From JANQRZ01 sp965215165 (GTDB lineage Bacteria; Bacteroidota; Rhodothermia; Rhodothermales; JANQRZ01), in NCBI GenBank assembly GCA_965215165.1, contig CBDCCX010000006.1, forward strand, positions 1,612,001 to 1,676,000: a DNA stretch of 64,000 nucleotides. The letters run 5' to 3'. The position numbers were made by a program, and so were the translations under genes. Shown piece after piece: positions 11,251 through 18,976 of the stretch (positions are counted from its first letter, which is position 1; every line of letters starts with the position of its first letter). Under the pieces are notes generated by a model. That model searched no databases. It was not told where the DNA came from and saw nothing but the letters and a program-made list of their open reading frames with translations.

Positions 11251-12465
11251 TCAGATGCCGGACGCGATCAGCAGGTCGATGTCGCGGTGGGGCATCCCGA
11301 AGATGAGCGCGAGGCTCTTCTTGGTGAGGTGGCGGCGGTAGACGTAGGTGCCGCTGCGGAGGCTGGTGTTCTGCCAGAGTGCCTCGTTCATCGAACTCGC
11401 CTCGCCGATGTCGAGGAGGTACGGCGTCAGCACATTCGTCAGCGCGTAGGTCGCCGTCCGGGCCGCGTTGCTCGGCATGTTCGGGACGCAGTAGTGGATC
11501 ACGCCTTCGGCGACAAACGTCGGCTCCGAGTGGGTGGTCGAGCGGCTCGTCTCGATGCAGCCGCCCTGGTCCGTCACCAGGTCGACGATCACCGAGTCGG
11601 GCTGCATCGAGCCGACCATCTCGGCCGTCACGAGCACCGGCGAGCGCTGCCCGCCGCTCATCATGGCCCCGACCACGACGTCGGCCCGCTGCACGGCCTG
11701 GCGGACGTACTGCTGGTTCGCCATCGCCGTCGTGATGCGGCGGTCGAGGTAGTGCTCCAGCGAGCGGAGCGCGGCCAGGTCCGAGTCCAGCACGATCACG
11801 TGCGCGCCGTAGCCCAGCGCCGTCCGCGCCGCCCACTCACCGACGACCCCGGCCCCGAGGATCACGACCGTCGCCGGCGGCACGCCCGAGATGCCGCCGA
11901 GCATCACGCCGCGCCCGCCCTCGCTGCTCTCCAAGAGCCGGGCGGCGACCTGGATCGCCATCGACCCGGAGATTTCATGCATCATCCGCACGATGGGGAA
12001 GGTGCCGTCCGGTTCGGCGATGAACTCAAACCCGATGCCGGTCACGCGGAGGTCCATCAGCCGCCGCAGGAAGTCCGGCGTCGTGGTGCCGAGGTGGAGC
12101 GCTGAGATGAGCACCTGCTTCTCTTGCATGAAGCCCAGCTCCTCCGTGCTCGGCGGGTAGACCTTGACGATCAGCTCCGAGCGTCCATAGACCTCGCCGG
12201 CGCTGTCGACGAGCTCGGCCCCGGAGTCGGCGTACTCGGCGTCGGAGAAGTGGGCGGTCTCGCCCGCGCCGCGCTCGACCGCGACCTCGTGCCCGGCCGC
12301 TGCCAGGATCCCGGCCCCGTAGGGCGCGAGCGCCACGCGCCGCTCTTCCCCGGAGACCTCCTTCGGCACGCCGATGCGGAGCGTGCGCTTGCGCTCCCCG
12401 ACGGCCAGCGGCCGCTCCAGCGGCATCAGCTCGGTCCCGAACCCTTGAATCGATGGGATTTCCAT
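11251..12465 (-). CDS. ald: Alanine dehydrogenase
   Basis: NAD-dependent alanine dehydrogenase family, 404 residues from the ATG at 12465 (MEIPSIQGFGTELMPLERPL). It catalyses reversible oxidative deamination of L-alanine to pyruvate and ammonia. Visible motifs are RIGVPKEVSGEERRVALAP (substrate-site Arg/Lys at the N-terminus), VYPPSTEELGFMQEKQVLIS, the Rossmann dinucleotide motif VVILGAGVVGEWAA and the NMPSNAARTATYALTN segment. The protein is slightly longer than classical Ald (about 370) because of ~30 N-terminal residues and a C-terminal extension (YVYRRHLTKKSLALIFGMPH) that I see as typical of the Bacteroidota branch. An upstream in-frame ATG at 12555 would add 30 residues of uncharacteristic Phe/Arg-rich sequence, so I reject it. 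First gene of a probable ald-alr unit. Confidence 0.92.
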   Translation of the reverse strand: MEIPSIQGFGTELMPLERPLAVGERKRTLRIGVPKEVSGEERRVALAPYGAGILAAAGHEVAVERGAGETAHFSDAEYADSGAELVDSAGEVYGRSELIVKVYPPSTEELGFMQEKQVLISALHLGTTTPDFLRRLMDLRVTGIGFEFIAEPDGTFPIVRMMHEISGSMAIQVAARLLESSEGGRGVMLGGISGVPPATVVILGAGVVGEWAARTALGYGAHVIVLDSDLAALRSLEHYLDRRITTAMANQQYVRQAVQRADVVVGAMMSGGQRSPVLVTAEMVGSMQPDSVIVDLVTDQGGCIETSRSTTHSEPTFVAEGVIHYCVPNMPSNAARTATYALTNVLTPYLLDIGEASSMNEALWQNTSLRSGTYVYRRHLTKKSLALIFGMPHRDIDLLIASGI

Positions 12466-12601
12466 GCGCAGCGCGGCGAAGGTGGCGAAGCGGGGGAAGG
12501 TACGAAAGGCAGGGTTTGGACAGAGGACAGGGAAAGCTAGCCGTGCAGCGCACAACGGTCTCGTTGATCTTTCCCGGTCTTACTCCATTCCCTCCCTTCC
12601 C

Positions 12602-13408
12602 TCACCCGCCCAGCCACCGGTGCAGCAGCACGCCGGCCGCGACGGCCACGTTGAGCGACTCGACTCCGCGCGGCCCGGCTCCCGCCCGCCCGTCGATGCG
12701 GACGGTGGTGTCGAGCAGCGCCTGCACGCCGCCGGACAGCCCGTGCGCCTCGCTGCCGAGGACGAGGACGGCCGCGCGCGGCGGCGACCACGAGCGCGCC
12801 GGCTCGCCGCCCAGGTCGGCCCCGGCGAGCGGGAGGCCGAGGGCGCGCAGCCGGCGCAGCTCCGCTTCGAGATCGGGGACGGGCACGACGCCGAGGTCCC
12901 ACAGCCCGCCCATCGCGGCGCGGACCGCCTTCGGGCCGAACGGGTCGGCCGTGCCCGGACCGGCCAGGACGGCATCGACCCCAAACCACGCGGCCGTGCG
13001 TAGAATCGTGCCGACGTTGCCCGGATCCTGCACGCCGTCGAGCGCGACGATGGCTCCGCCCGTCGGGGGCGCAGCCGGGACGATGCGAGCCACGGCGACG
13101 AGACCCTGCGTCGAGGCCGTGTCGGCGACCCGCCCAAGGTCTCCCGCTGAGGCCGTGCAGACCGGCACAGCCGCTCGGTCCAGGAGCGCGGCGGCCCGCG
13201 CGTCCGCCTGCGCCTCGGCCGTCGCGACGATCTCGACGAGCGGCGCGCCCGCGTCGACGGCGGCCTCGACCGAGCGCAGGCCCTCGACGAGGCACAGCCC
13301 GAGCCGGTCGCGGTGCTTCTTGCGGCCGAGCGCGGCGAGGTCCTTCAGGCGGCGGCGGGAGAGGGCCGGTGCCGCGCGACGCGAAGACGGGGTGAAGCGC
13401 TCGGGCAT
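12602..13408 (-). CDS. TrmH/SpoU family RNA 2'-O-methyltransferase
   Basis: 268-residue SPOUT-class methyltransferase that should use S-adenosylmethionine to 2'-O-methylate a ribose in rRNA or tRNA. The N-terminal L30e-like substrate-binding part (SRRRLKDLAALGRKKHRDRL, then LVEGLRSVEAAVDAG) precedes the three knot motifs: LDGVQDPGNVGTILRTAAWF (motif 1, with the catalytic Arg), VLVLGSEAHGLS (motif 2) and ESLNVAVAAGVLLHRW (motif 3). The start is the ATG at 13408 (MPERFTPSSRRAAP). The frame extends further upstream, but that part is the antisense of gdh. Which nucleotide is modified cannot be told from sequence. Divergent from glutamate dehydrogenase, sharing a 180-bp intergenic region. Confidence 0.93.
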   Translation of the reverse strand: MPERFTPSSRRAAPALSRRRLKDLAALGRKKHRDRLGLCLVEGLRSVEAAVDAGAPLVEIVATAEAQADARAAALLDRAAVPVCTASAGDLGRVADTASTQGLVAVARIVPAAPPTGGAIVALDGVQDPGNVGTILRTAAWFGVDAVLAGPGTADPFGPKAVRAAMGGLWDLGVVPVPDLEAELRRLRALGLPLAGADLGGEPARSWSPPRAAVLVLGSEAHGLSGGVQALLDTTVRIDGRAGAGPRGVESLNVAVAAGVLLHRWLGG

Positions 13409-13588
13409 GGTTTCTGTTTGGGCGACCGGCCGGTGGGCCTCCCACACTCCGGCCCGGCCGATCCGTTCCGCCGCCTCCCCGGCACCGGACTCCCACGGGG
13501 TCCACGATTCCACACCGATTCTCGACGCGCCCCCTTTTCCCACCCGCAGCGCACGGCCTATCTTGGCGCTGCCGCTTCCCGGCCCCCG

Positions 13589-14953
13589 ATGAACGCCTCC
13601 TACGGCAACGGCACCTTCACGGCCAGCCTCTCGACCCCATCTCCCATGCCCTTCAAACGCGACGTTTACCGCCGGGCCGTCTACCAAGAGCCCGGTCCGC
13701 TCACCGATCACGAGAACCCGTTCGAGGAGATGATGGAGCGCTTCGCCGAGGCGGCCGCGATCATCGAGCTGGACCCCGGCGTGTTCACCTACCTCTCGAG
13801 CCCATCCCGGGTCCACATCACGAGCGTGCCCGTTGCGATGGACGACGGCAGCCTGCAGGTGTTCGAGGGCTACCGGGTGATTCACAACGAAGTGCTCGGG
13901 CCGTCGAAGGGCGGCATCCGCTTCGCGCCGGACGTGAACGTGGACGAGGTCAAGGCGCTGGCCGCGTGGATGACCTGGAAGTGCGCCGTCGTCGGTGTCC
14001 CGTTCGGCGGGGCCAAGGGCGGCATCCGCTGCAACCCGGCCGAGATGTCGCCCGGCGAGCTCGAGCGCCTCAGCCGCCGCTACACGGCGAACCTGCTCGA
14101 CGTCTTCGGCCCGGACAAGGACATCCCGGCCCCGGACATGAACACCAACGAGCAGATCATGGCCTGGGTGCTGGACACCTACTCGATGCACGTCCGCCGC
14201 ACCGAGACGGCCGTCGTCACCGGCAAGCCGCTGATGCTCGGCGGCTCGCTCGGCCGCAAGGAGGCCACCGGGCGGGGCGTGATGACGACCACGCTCGCGG
14301 CGATGGAGCGGATCGGGATGCGCCCGGCCGGCAGCACGGTCGCGGTGCAGGGCTTCGGGAACGTCGGCTCGATCGCGGCGCAACTCCTCCACGAGCAGGG
14401 CTGCACCATCGTCGCCGTCTCGGACGTCTCGGGCGGCTACTACAACCCGAAGGGCATCGACGTCAACGCGGCCATCGAGTACGCCGCCGCCCACGGCCGC
14501 TCGCTCGCGGGCTTCGAGGGCGCGGACGAGATCACGAACGAGGAGCTGCTGGAGCTGGATGTGGACATCCTCGCGCCGTGCGCGAAGGAAAACCAGATCA
14601 CCGAGCACAACGCCGCGAACATCAAGGCCAGGATCATCGCCGAGGGTGCGAACGGCCCGACCACCACCGACGCCGACGAGATCCTCGAGAGCAACGGCGT
14701 CCTCGTGATCCCGGACATCCTGGCGAACGCCGGCGGCGTGACGGTCAGCTACTTCGAGTGGGTCCAGAACCGGCACGGCTACTTCTGGAGCATGGAGCGC
14801 GTCAACCGCCGCCTCGACCGGATGATGCGCGAGGCCTTCGACGCGGTCTACGACGCGGGCGAGAAGCACGACACCCCGCTGCGGATCGCGGCCTACATCA
14901 TCGCCATCGAGAAGGTCGCCGGGGCGCTCAAGCTGCGCGGCATCTACGCGTGA
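13589..14953 (+). CDS. gdhA: Glu/Leu/Phe/Val dehydrogenase (glutamate dehydrogenase)
   Basis: 454 residues from the ATG at 13589; an in-frame ATG at 13646 (MPFKRDVYRRAVYQEPGP) gives 435 residues and is an equally reasonable start. It interconverts glutamate and 2-oxoglutarate plus ammonia. The substrate region is VHNEV-like (GYRVIHNEVLGPSKGGIRFA), with the catalytic-lysine segment WMTWKCAVVGVPFGGAKGGI. The C-terminal NAD(P) domain has VAVQGFGNVGSIAA and DILAPCAKENQIT. A TATCTTGG just upstream (13559-13566) resembles a -7 element but has no clear -33 partner. Its stop overlaps the GTG start of the following lipoprotein gene (GTGA, 14950-14953), suggesting coupled translation although the functions look unrelated. 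Confidence 0.95.
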   Translation: MNASYGNGTFTASLSTPSPMPFKRDVYRRAVYQEPGPLTDHENPFEEMMERFAEAAAIIELDPGVFTYLSSPSRVHITSVPVAMDDGSLQVFEGYRVIHNEVLGPSKGGIRFAPDVNVDEVKALAAWMTWKCAVVGVPFGGAKGGIRCNPAEMSPGELERLSRRYTANLLDVFGPDKDIPAPDMNTNEQIMAWVLDTYSMHVRRTETAVVTGKPLMLGGSLGRKEATGRGVMTTTLAAMERIGMRPAGSTVAVQGFGNVGSIAAQLLHEQGCTIVAVSDVSGGYYNPKGIDVNAAIEYAAAHGRSLAGFEGADEITNEELLELDVDILAPCAKENQITEHNAANIKARIIAEGANGPTTTDADEILESNGVLVIPDILANAGGVTVSYFEWVQNRHGYFWSMERVNRRLDRMMREAFDAVYDAGEKHDTPLRIAAYIIAIEKVAGALKLRGIYA

Positions 14954-16647
14954 TTTCAGCAGGCAGCAGGCAGCAGGCAGAAGGCAGCAGGCATGCGTCG
15001 TCGTTGCTGCCGGCTCGCTGCCCTCTGCTCGCTGCCCTCTGCCTGCTGGCAGCCTGCGCCACGCCGATCGCGCCGAGCGGCGGGCCGACTGACCAGACCC
15101 CGCCCCGCCTCGAGGCCTCCGCGCCGGTCGCCGACGCGGTCAACGTCCGCGCCGACCGGCTCGAGCTGACCTTCTCCGAGGCCGTCGACGAAGCCTCCGT
15201 CACGCGCGCGCTGAGCCTCGCACCCGGTTGGGAGACGCCGCCCGAGGTCGTGGTGCGGGGCCGCCGCGTCGAGGTCGTCTTCCCGGACTCGCTGCGGACG
15301 CAGACGACGTACGTGGTGACACTCGACACGAACCTGCGGGACCTGCGCGGGGTCGCGCTCGCCCAGCCGATCACCTTCGCCTTCGCCACCGGCCCGGAGC
15401 TGGACCGAGGCCGGATCGCCGGCCGCGTGCTCGACCCCCAGACCGGCGCGGCCGTCGCCGGGATCGACCTTTTCGCCTACGGCCTCGCCGACTCGCTCGT
15501 CGTCTCCGACTCACTGCCGGCCCTGCTACCGGACCCGCGCACCGCCGCGCCGGACTACCGGACGCAGACCGACGCGAGCGGGGCGTTCACGCTGGACTAT
15601 CTGCGCGACGCGCCATTCTTCGTCGTCGCCGTGGCGGACGCTGGCCGCAACCGCCGGGCCGACCCGGGTGAGGCGTTCGCCGTGCCGGCCGAGCCGGTCG
15701 CCCGCGCGGTGTCGGACAGCGCCCAGAGTGCTCCCCCTCTCCACCTTTTCCGCACCCGGCTCGACACGATCCCGCCGGCCCCGCTGCGCGTCCGCACCCG
15801 GAGCGCCCGCCGCTTCGCCGTCCGCTTCGACGAACCCGTCGTCCTCCGCTCCCGCGACCCGGCGGCGTGGACGCTCGAAGACTCGACGACGGGCCGCGCC
15901 GCCGCCGTCCGCACCGTCTACGCCGACGACGACCCGCAGCAGCTCGTCCTCGTGACCGATCCACTCGCTGACGCGCCGCACCGGGTCGCACTCGCCCGGC
16001 CCGCGGCCGTCGCCGACTCGGCGGGGAACGCCGTCCGCCCGGAGCCGCTCGTCTTCGCACCGAGCACCGAGCCGGACACCCTCAGCCTCCGCTTCCTCGG
16101 CTTCCGCCCGGACCGCCCGCTCGGCGCGCTCGACACGGCCGCCGTCCGCTTCAACGCGCCCCCCGACTCGGCCGCCCTCCGCCGGATCGCCGTGACCGAC
16201 ACGGTGGGCGCGGGGCTCCCCTTCTCACTCGCCACGCGCGATGGCCTCCGCTACCGAATCGCCGTCGAGACCGACGGGCCGTTCCGCGTCGCCGTGCCTC
16301 GCCCGGACTCGACCTACGCCCGCACCTTTACCCCGCTCCCGGCCGACGCGCGGGGCGAGCTAGCCGGCGTGGTCCTGTCCGACTCCGGCGTCGTGGTCGT
16401 CGAAGCCTTCTCGGGTGCGGAGCGCTACACGGCGCAGGTCAGTGCGGCGGGCGCGTTCGTGCTCGAAGGATTGCCCGAGGGCGAGGTGCAGCTCCGTGTG
16501 TTCGTAGACCTGAACGGCAACGGCCGGTGGGACGGCGGCCGGCTCGCGCCCTACACCCCGCCCGAGCCGCTGCGCTTCCTCGACGCCCCGCAGCGCATCC
16601 GCCCTCGCTGGGAAACCGTCGTGGACACCCTGGTGATTGAGCAATGA
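14950..16647 (+). CDS. Lipoprotein with bacterial Ig-like (Big_5) domain
   Basis: 565 residues from a GTG that overlaps the gdh stop. The N-terminus is unusual, VISAGSRQQAEGSRHASSLL encoded by a CAGCAGG-rich repeat, then a lipoprotein signal CPLLAALCLLAACATP with lipobox L-A-A-C. After a TPPRLEASAPVADAVNVRAD linker comes a Big_5-type Ig-like domain (LELTFSEAVDEASVTRALSL ... VVTLDTNLRDLRGVALA), then a carboxypeptidase-regulatory-like domain (IAGRVLDPQTGAAVAGIDLF, then DASGAFTLDYLRDAPFFV), two more Ig-like stretches, and a final regulatory-like domain ending VFVDLNGNGRWDGG. This matches 'Ig-like domain-containing protein' lipoproteins common in Rhodothermota; probable outer-membrane surface protein, role unknown. 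Its last 106 bases recur at 17334-17439 after the PIN module. The ATG at 14993 is out of frame. Confidence 0.82.
   Translation: MISAGSRQQAEGSRHASSLLPARCPLLAALCLLAACATPIAPSGGPTDQTPPRLEASAPVADAVNVRADRLELTFSEAVDEASVTRALSLAPGWETPPEVVVRGRRVEVVFPDSLRTQTTYVVTLDTNLRDLRGVALAQPITFAFATGPELDRGRIAGRVLDPQTGAAVAGIDLFAYGLADSLVVSDSLPALLPDPRTAAPDYRTQTDASGAFTLDYLRDAPFFVVAVADAGRNRRADPGEAFAVPAEPVARAVSDSAQSAPPLHLFRTRLDTIPPAPLRVRTRSARRFAVRFDEPVVLRSRDPAAWTLEDSTTGRAAAVRTVYADDDPQQLVLVTDPLADAPHRVALARPAAVADSAGNAVRPEPLVFAPSTEPDTLSLRFLGFRPDRPLGALDTAAVRFNAPPDSAALRRIAVTDTVGAGLPFSLATRDGLRYRIAVETDGPFRVAVPRPDSTYARTFTPLPADARGELAGVVLSDSGVVVVEAFSGAERYTAQVSAAGAFVLEGLPEGEVQLRVFVDLNGNGRWDGGRLAPYTPPEPLRFLDAPQRIRPRWETVVDTLVIEQ
14957..15057 (+). 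repeat. GCAGGCA/CTGCC repeat tract over the start of the lipoprotein gene
   Basis: Direct repeats of GCAGGCA (14960-14993) are followed at 15008-15050 by CTGCCCTCTG / CTGCCTGCTG copies, so the two halves can pair into a hairpin around the translation start region. The tract encodes the odd GSRQQAEGSRH leader and the hydrophobic signal core. Confidence 0.5.
16536..16641 (+). repeat. 106-bp direct repeat, copy A (3' end of the Ig-like lipoprotein gene)
   Basis: Bases 16536-16641 align without gaps to 17334-17439, with about ten mismatches by eye and an identical core of about 40 bases (16560-16601 versus 17358-17399). Copy A is the authentic 3' coding end (RLAPYTPPEPLRFLDAPQRI...). The PIN toxin/antitoxin pair lies exactly between the copies. 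Confidence 0.85.
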
Positions 16648-17072
16648 GCACGCCCCAGATCGTCTTCGACACCAACGTTCTCGTCGCAGGCCTCCGGTCG
16701 CAGCGAGGTGCTTCCTTCCGGCTCCTCTCGCTCGTCGGCAAAGGTCAGTTCGAGATCAATCTCTCCGTCCCACTCGTGATGGAGTACGAAGAGGTACTGA
16801 TGCGCGAGGTGGCCGGACGGCATGTCCCCCGCTCCGTCGTTGAGGACGTGCTCGACTTCCACTGTGACGTTGCCCGCCACCACCGCGTGTTCTTCCTCTG
16901 GCGACCGACCCTCCGGGACGCAGACGACGACATGGTGCTCGAACTCGCCGTGGCTGCCGGTTGTACGCACATCGTGACGCACAACCTCCGCGACTTCTCC
17001 GGCGTAGAACGCTTCGGCCTCCGCGCCGTTGCCCCTGGTGCTTTCCTCCACGAGATCGAAGACGAGCCATGA
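16644..17072 (+). CDS. PIN-domain toxin (COG1569-type)
   Basis: 142-residue PIN-fold protein, likely a ribonuclease toxin. The first acidic residue is in IVFDTNVLVAGLRSQRGASF, a glutamate in VMEYEEVLMRE, and the late pair in LRDADDDMVLELAVAAGCTH with ITHN-like IVTHNLRDFSGVE, giving the usual three to four carboxylates for metal binding. This architecture is the 'putative toxin-antitoxin system toxin component, PIN family'. The ATG overlaps the stop of the Ig-like lipoprotein gene (ATGA at 16644-16647) and its own stop overlaps the next ATG (17069-17072), so the toxin precedes its antitoxin. The module is bounded by a 106-bp direct repeat. No missing catalytic residue is apparent, so it may be active. 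Confidence 0.88.
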   Translation: MSTPQIVFDTNVLVAGLRSQRGASFRLLSLVGKGQFEINLSVPLVMEYEEVLMREVAGRHVPRSVVEDVLDFHCDVARHHRVFFLWRPTLRDADDDMVLELAVAAGCTHIVTHNLRDFSGVERFGLRAVAPGAFLHEIEDEP

Positions 17073-17305
17073 ACGCGCTCAATGTTCACCTCCCCGCTTC
17101 CCTTCGCAAGAACCTGAGCGACCTCGCCGAGCGGGAGGGCATCTCGGTAGACCAGTTCGTGGCCACGGCAATCGCGGAGAAGATGTCGGCGCTCCTGACT
17201 GAGGAGTACCTCGAGGCACGAGCCCAGCGCGGAAGTCGGGAGAAGTATGAAGCAGCACTGGCCCAGGTGCCCGACGTGGACCCGGAGGAGTACGACCGAC
17301 TTTGA
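17069..17305 (+). CDS. Ribbon-helix-helix antitoxin partner of the PIN toxin
   Basis: 78 residues from the ATG at 17069. It opens MNALNVHLPASLRKNLSDLA, then EREGISVDQFVATAIAEKMS, the 'V-LP-SL---L--LA--EG-S-dqfv--AiaEKms' pattern of CopG/HicB-like ribbon-helix-helix antitoxins. The C-terminal half (LTEEYLEARAQRGSREKYEA, then ALAQVPDVDPEEYDRL) would be the toxin-binding tail. It would bind the PIN protein and probably repress the pair's own promoter, though no operator was identified because the pair has no intergenic space upstream. Four-base overlap with the toxin gene. Confidence 0.85.
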   Translation: MNALNVHLPASLRKNLSDLAEREGISVDQFVATAIAEKMSALLTEEYLEARAQRGSREKYEAALAQVPDVDPEEYDRL

Positions 17306-17333
17306 GCTTGCACCAGCGCAGGCGAAGCGACAG

Positions 17334-17442
17334 CGGCCGACTCGTGCCCTACGCCTCGCCCGAGCCGCTGCGCTTCCTCGACGCCCCGCAGCGCATCCGT
17401 CCTCGCTGGGAAACCGTCGCGGACACCGTGAGGATCGAGTGA
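17334..17442 (+). repeat. 106-bp direct repeat, copy B, a detached 3' end of the lipoprotein gene
   Basis: Downstream copy of the lipoprotein 3' end: the frame encodes RLVPYASPEPLRFLDAPQRI...ETVADTVRIE and then a stop (17440-17442), with no gene body in front. It is a gene fragment. See copy A for the alignment. Confidence 0.85.
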
Positions 17443-17449
17443 CCCGCTG

Positions 17450-18344
17450 ATGCCAGACATGATCTGTATGCAGCCAGCGCTCCCGTTCCTCCTCGCCCTC
17501 TCGCTTTTGTTCGCCGCGTGCAGCGGAGGCGGTGACCATGCCCGCGCTCTGCTGAACGCAAGAAGTGCTCCCTGCCCGGAGCGCACCGAAGGCTGGGAAC
17601 CCTTGCTGACAGGCCTGGGCCGTGTCGACGCTGTCGCCCCACACCCGACGCAGGAGAACATCCTCTTTGCCGGAAGCTTTAGGACCCGCCCGCGAGCGGT
17701 GAGCGAGTTTTTCGGAGAGGCCGGGGGCTATCGGCCCGGCCACATCTTCCGAAGCCTCGACTGCGGGGCGACGTGGGAAGACGTAATCAGAACAGGCCGC
17801 GTCGGCGATCTCACCGTGTCGCCCCACGATCCCTGGACGGTGTACGCCGCTGCCGGCTTCTTCTACCGGAGCGACGATCTCGGCCAGACCTGGCACATGC
17901 TCGACGTGCCGACCCAGGAGGGCGAGTGGATCGCGTCTAGGGGCATCGTGGCGACAGGTTTTAGGGCTGGAGGGAGTCGAAGACCTGCTGATTCTCCCTG
18001 AGGACCCGTCCGTGGTCTATGCCGCCCAGGGAGGGCGCGGCATGGGGCAGAGCCGAGACGGTGGCGAGACGTGGGAGGCGTTCGGCGGTTCGCTCTCCCC
18101 GGCGTGGCGCTTTTGGTCTCTGGCGTACCGCCGAGGCTACGTCTATGCGCTCGCCTCTGAGGGCCATAGCGATTCGGGAGCAGTCTTCGCTGCGCCTGCC
18201 CAAGCAGCACACCCCGCGTGGCAAAAGACCTCGCCTAGCGCCCCCTACCGATTGGGCATCCTGCACCTGGCTGCAACGGCGCACCATCTACTGGTAGGCG
18301 GTCACCGGGACCTCTCCGTTCTCGCCCTCTCCGAACGGGAGTAG
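17450..18344 (+). pseudogene. BNR/sialidase-like repeat lipoprotein with a frameshift
   Basis: An ATG at 17450 opens a lipoprotein signal (LPFLLALSLLFAACSGGG, lipobox FAAC) followed by VDAVAPHPTQENILFAG, HIFRSLDCGATWEDV, LTVSPHDPWTVYAA and FFYRSDDLGQTWHML. These are Asp-box-like S-D-G-x-T-W repeats of a BNR/photosystem-stability-type propeller. The frame ends at 18001, but the frame overlapping from about 17905 continues the same family: SWRQVLGLEGVEDLLILPED, VVYAAQGGRGMGQSRDGGETWEAF, to a stop at 18344. One frameshift around 17905-17975 (near a TTTTAGGG run) would restore one protein of about 298 residues. It may be decay or a sequencing error; its position between two TA remnants favours decay. 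Confidence 0.7.
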
Positions 18345-18460
18345 CTCCACCAAGCTATGACCTTTCCCCTTCTGCCCTCCATCTCGGCGTTGGATCGAAC
18401 GTCGAGAGGTGGCGTTCCAGAGATAAAGAAATCCAGGCAGTACCAAATCCCGGCAGTACC

Positions 18461-18673
18461 ATGAGCCTCGAACAAGTCATCTCCCGTGATCCCTATGTCG
18501 TCAGCGGTGCGCTCGTGTTCAAGGGCACGCGCGTGCCGGTCCAGACCCTCGTCGACTACCTGAAGTCCGGCGAGACGCTCGACCGCTTCCTCGACGGCTT
18601 CCCGCCCGTGGCTCGGGAGCAGGCCGAGGCGTACCTCGAACTCACCCTGGACGAAGCGGCGGCTCATGCTTGA
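18461..18673 (+). CDS. DUF433 family antitoxin
   Basis: 70-residue DUF433 protein, the small helix-turn-helix partner of DUF5615 PIN-like toxins. It opens MSLEQVISRDPYVVSGALVF, then KGTRVPVQTLVDYLKSGETL and DRFLDGFPPVAREQAEAYLE, all family signatures (RDP-v--Ga-vf-GTRVPV--L--yL--G). The stop overlaps the start of the adjoining toxin remnant at 18666-18673. Because that toxin is broken, this antitoxin is an orphan here. It could still neutralise the related intact module at 50.2-50.7 kb, but that is speculation. It is a little under 50 percent identical by eye to the 50.2-kb copy. Confidence 0.88.
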   Translation: MSLEQVISRDPYVVSGALVFKGTRVPVQTLVDYLKSGETLDRFLDGFPPVAREQAEAYLELTLDEAAAHA

Positions 18674-18913
18674 GACCGCAGCCCGCCGCGTGCTCCTCGA
18701 CGAGAGCTTCGCGCCGCAGCCGCTGCGTTCGACGTGTTCGTGACGATGGACCGGAACCTCCCGTACCAGCAGAACCTGAAGGTGCTCGGTTTGGCGGTCG
18801 TGGTGATCCGCTCGGTCAGCAATGCGTTCGTGGACGTAGCCCCGCTCATGTCGGAGCTAAACGCAGCCGTTCGTGTAGCGCCACCCGGTGCCGCAACTGT
18901 CGTAACACGATGA
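18666..18913 (+). pseudogene. DUF5615 PIN-like toxin remnant with internal deletion
   Basis: The ATG at 18666 begins like a DUF5615 protein (RRVLLDESFAP, first catalytic Asp) but stops after 25 codons (TGA at 18741-18743). A second frame from about 18717 encodes the C-terminal half of the family: AAAFDVFVTMDRNLPYQQNL, then KVLGLAVVVIRSVSNAFVDV, to a TGA at 18911-18913. Aligned with the intact homologue at 50406-50729, about 35-45 internal residues are missing and the halves are out of frame. This is a clear deletion plus frameshift, leaving the DUF433 gene without partner. Confidence 0.85.
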
Positions 18914-18946
18914 CCCGTGCCTCCTCCCCCGATGCCACCTTCCAAT

Positions 18947-18976
18947 CGCCCAATCACCCAATCGCCCAATCAGCGA
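18947..18976 (+). repeat. 8-bp tandem repeat just before nnr
   Basis: Four consecutive units CAATCGCC/CAATCACC/CAATCGCC/CAATCAGC end one base before the nnr ATG at 18977. A change in copy number would alter the leader immediately next to the start codon. Confidence 0.7.

Noticed and set aside
18000..18300. CRISPR-like array anywhere in the window
   Set aside because: All repeats found are contiguous tandem units without spacers, and no cas gene is present.
18380..18405. GCGTTGGATC matching an attC right core before the 18.4-kb DUF433 gene
   Set aside because: No left core or pairing arms are found upstream; a 7-base match is expected by chance.
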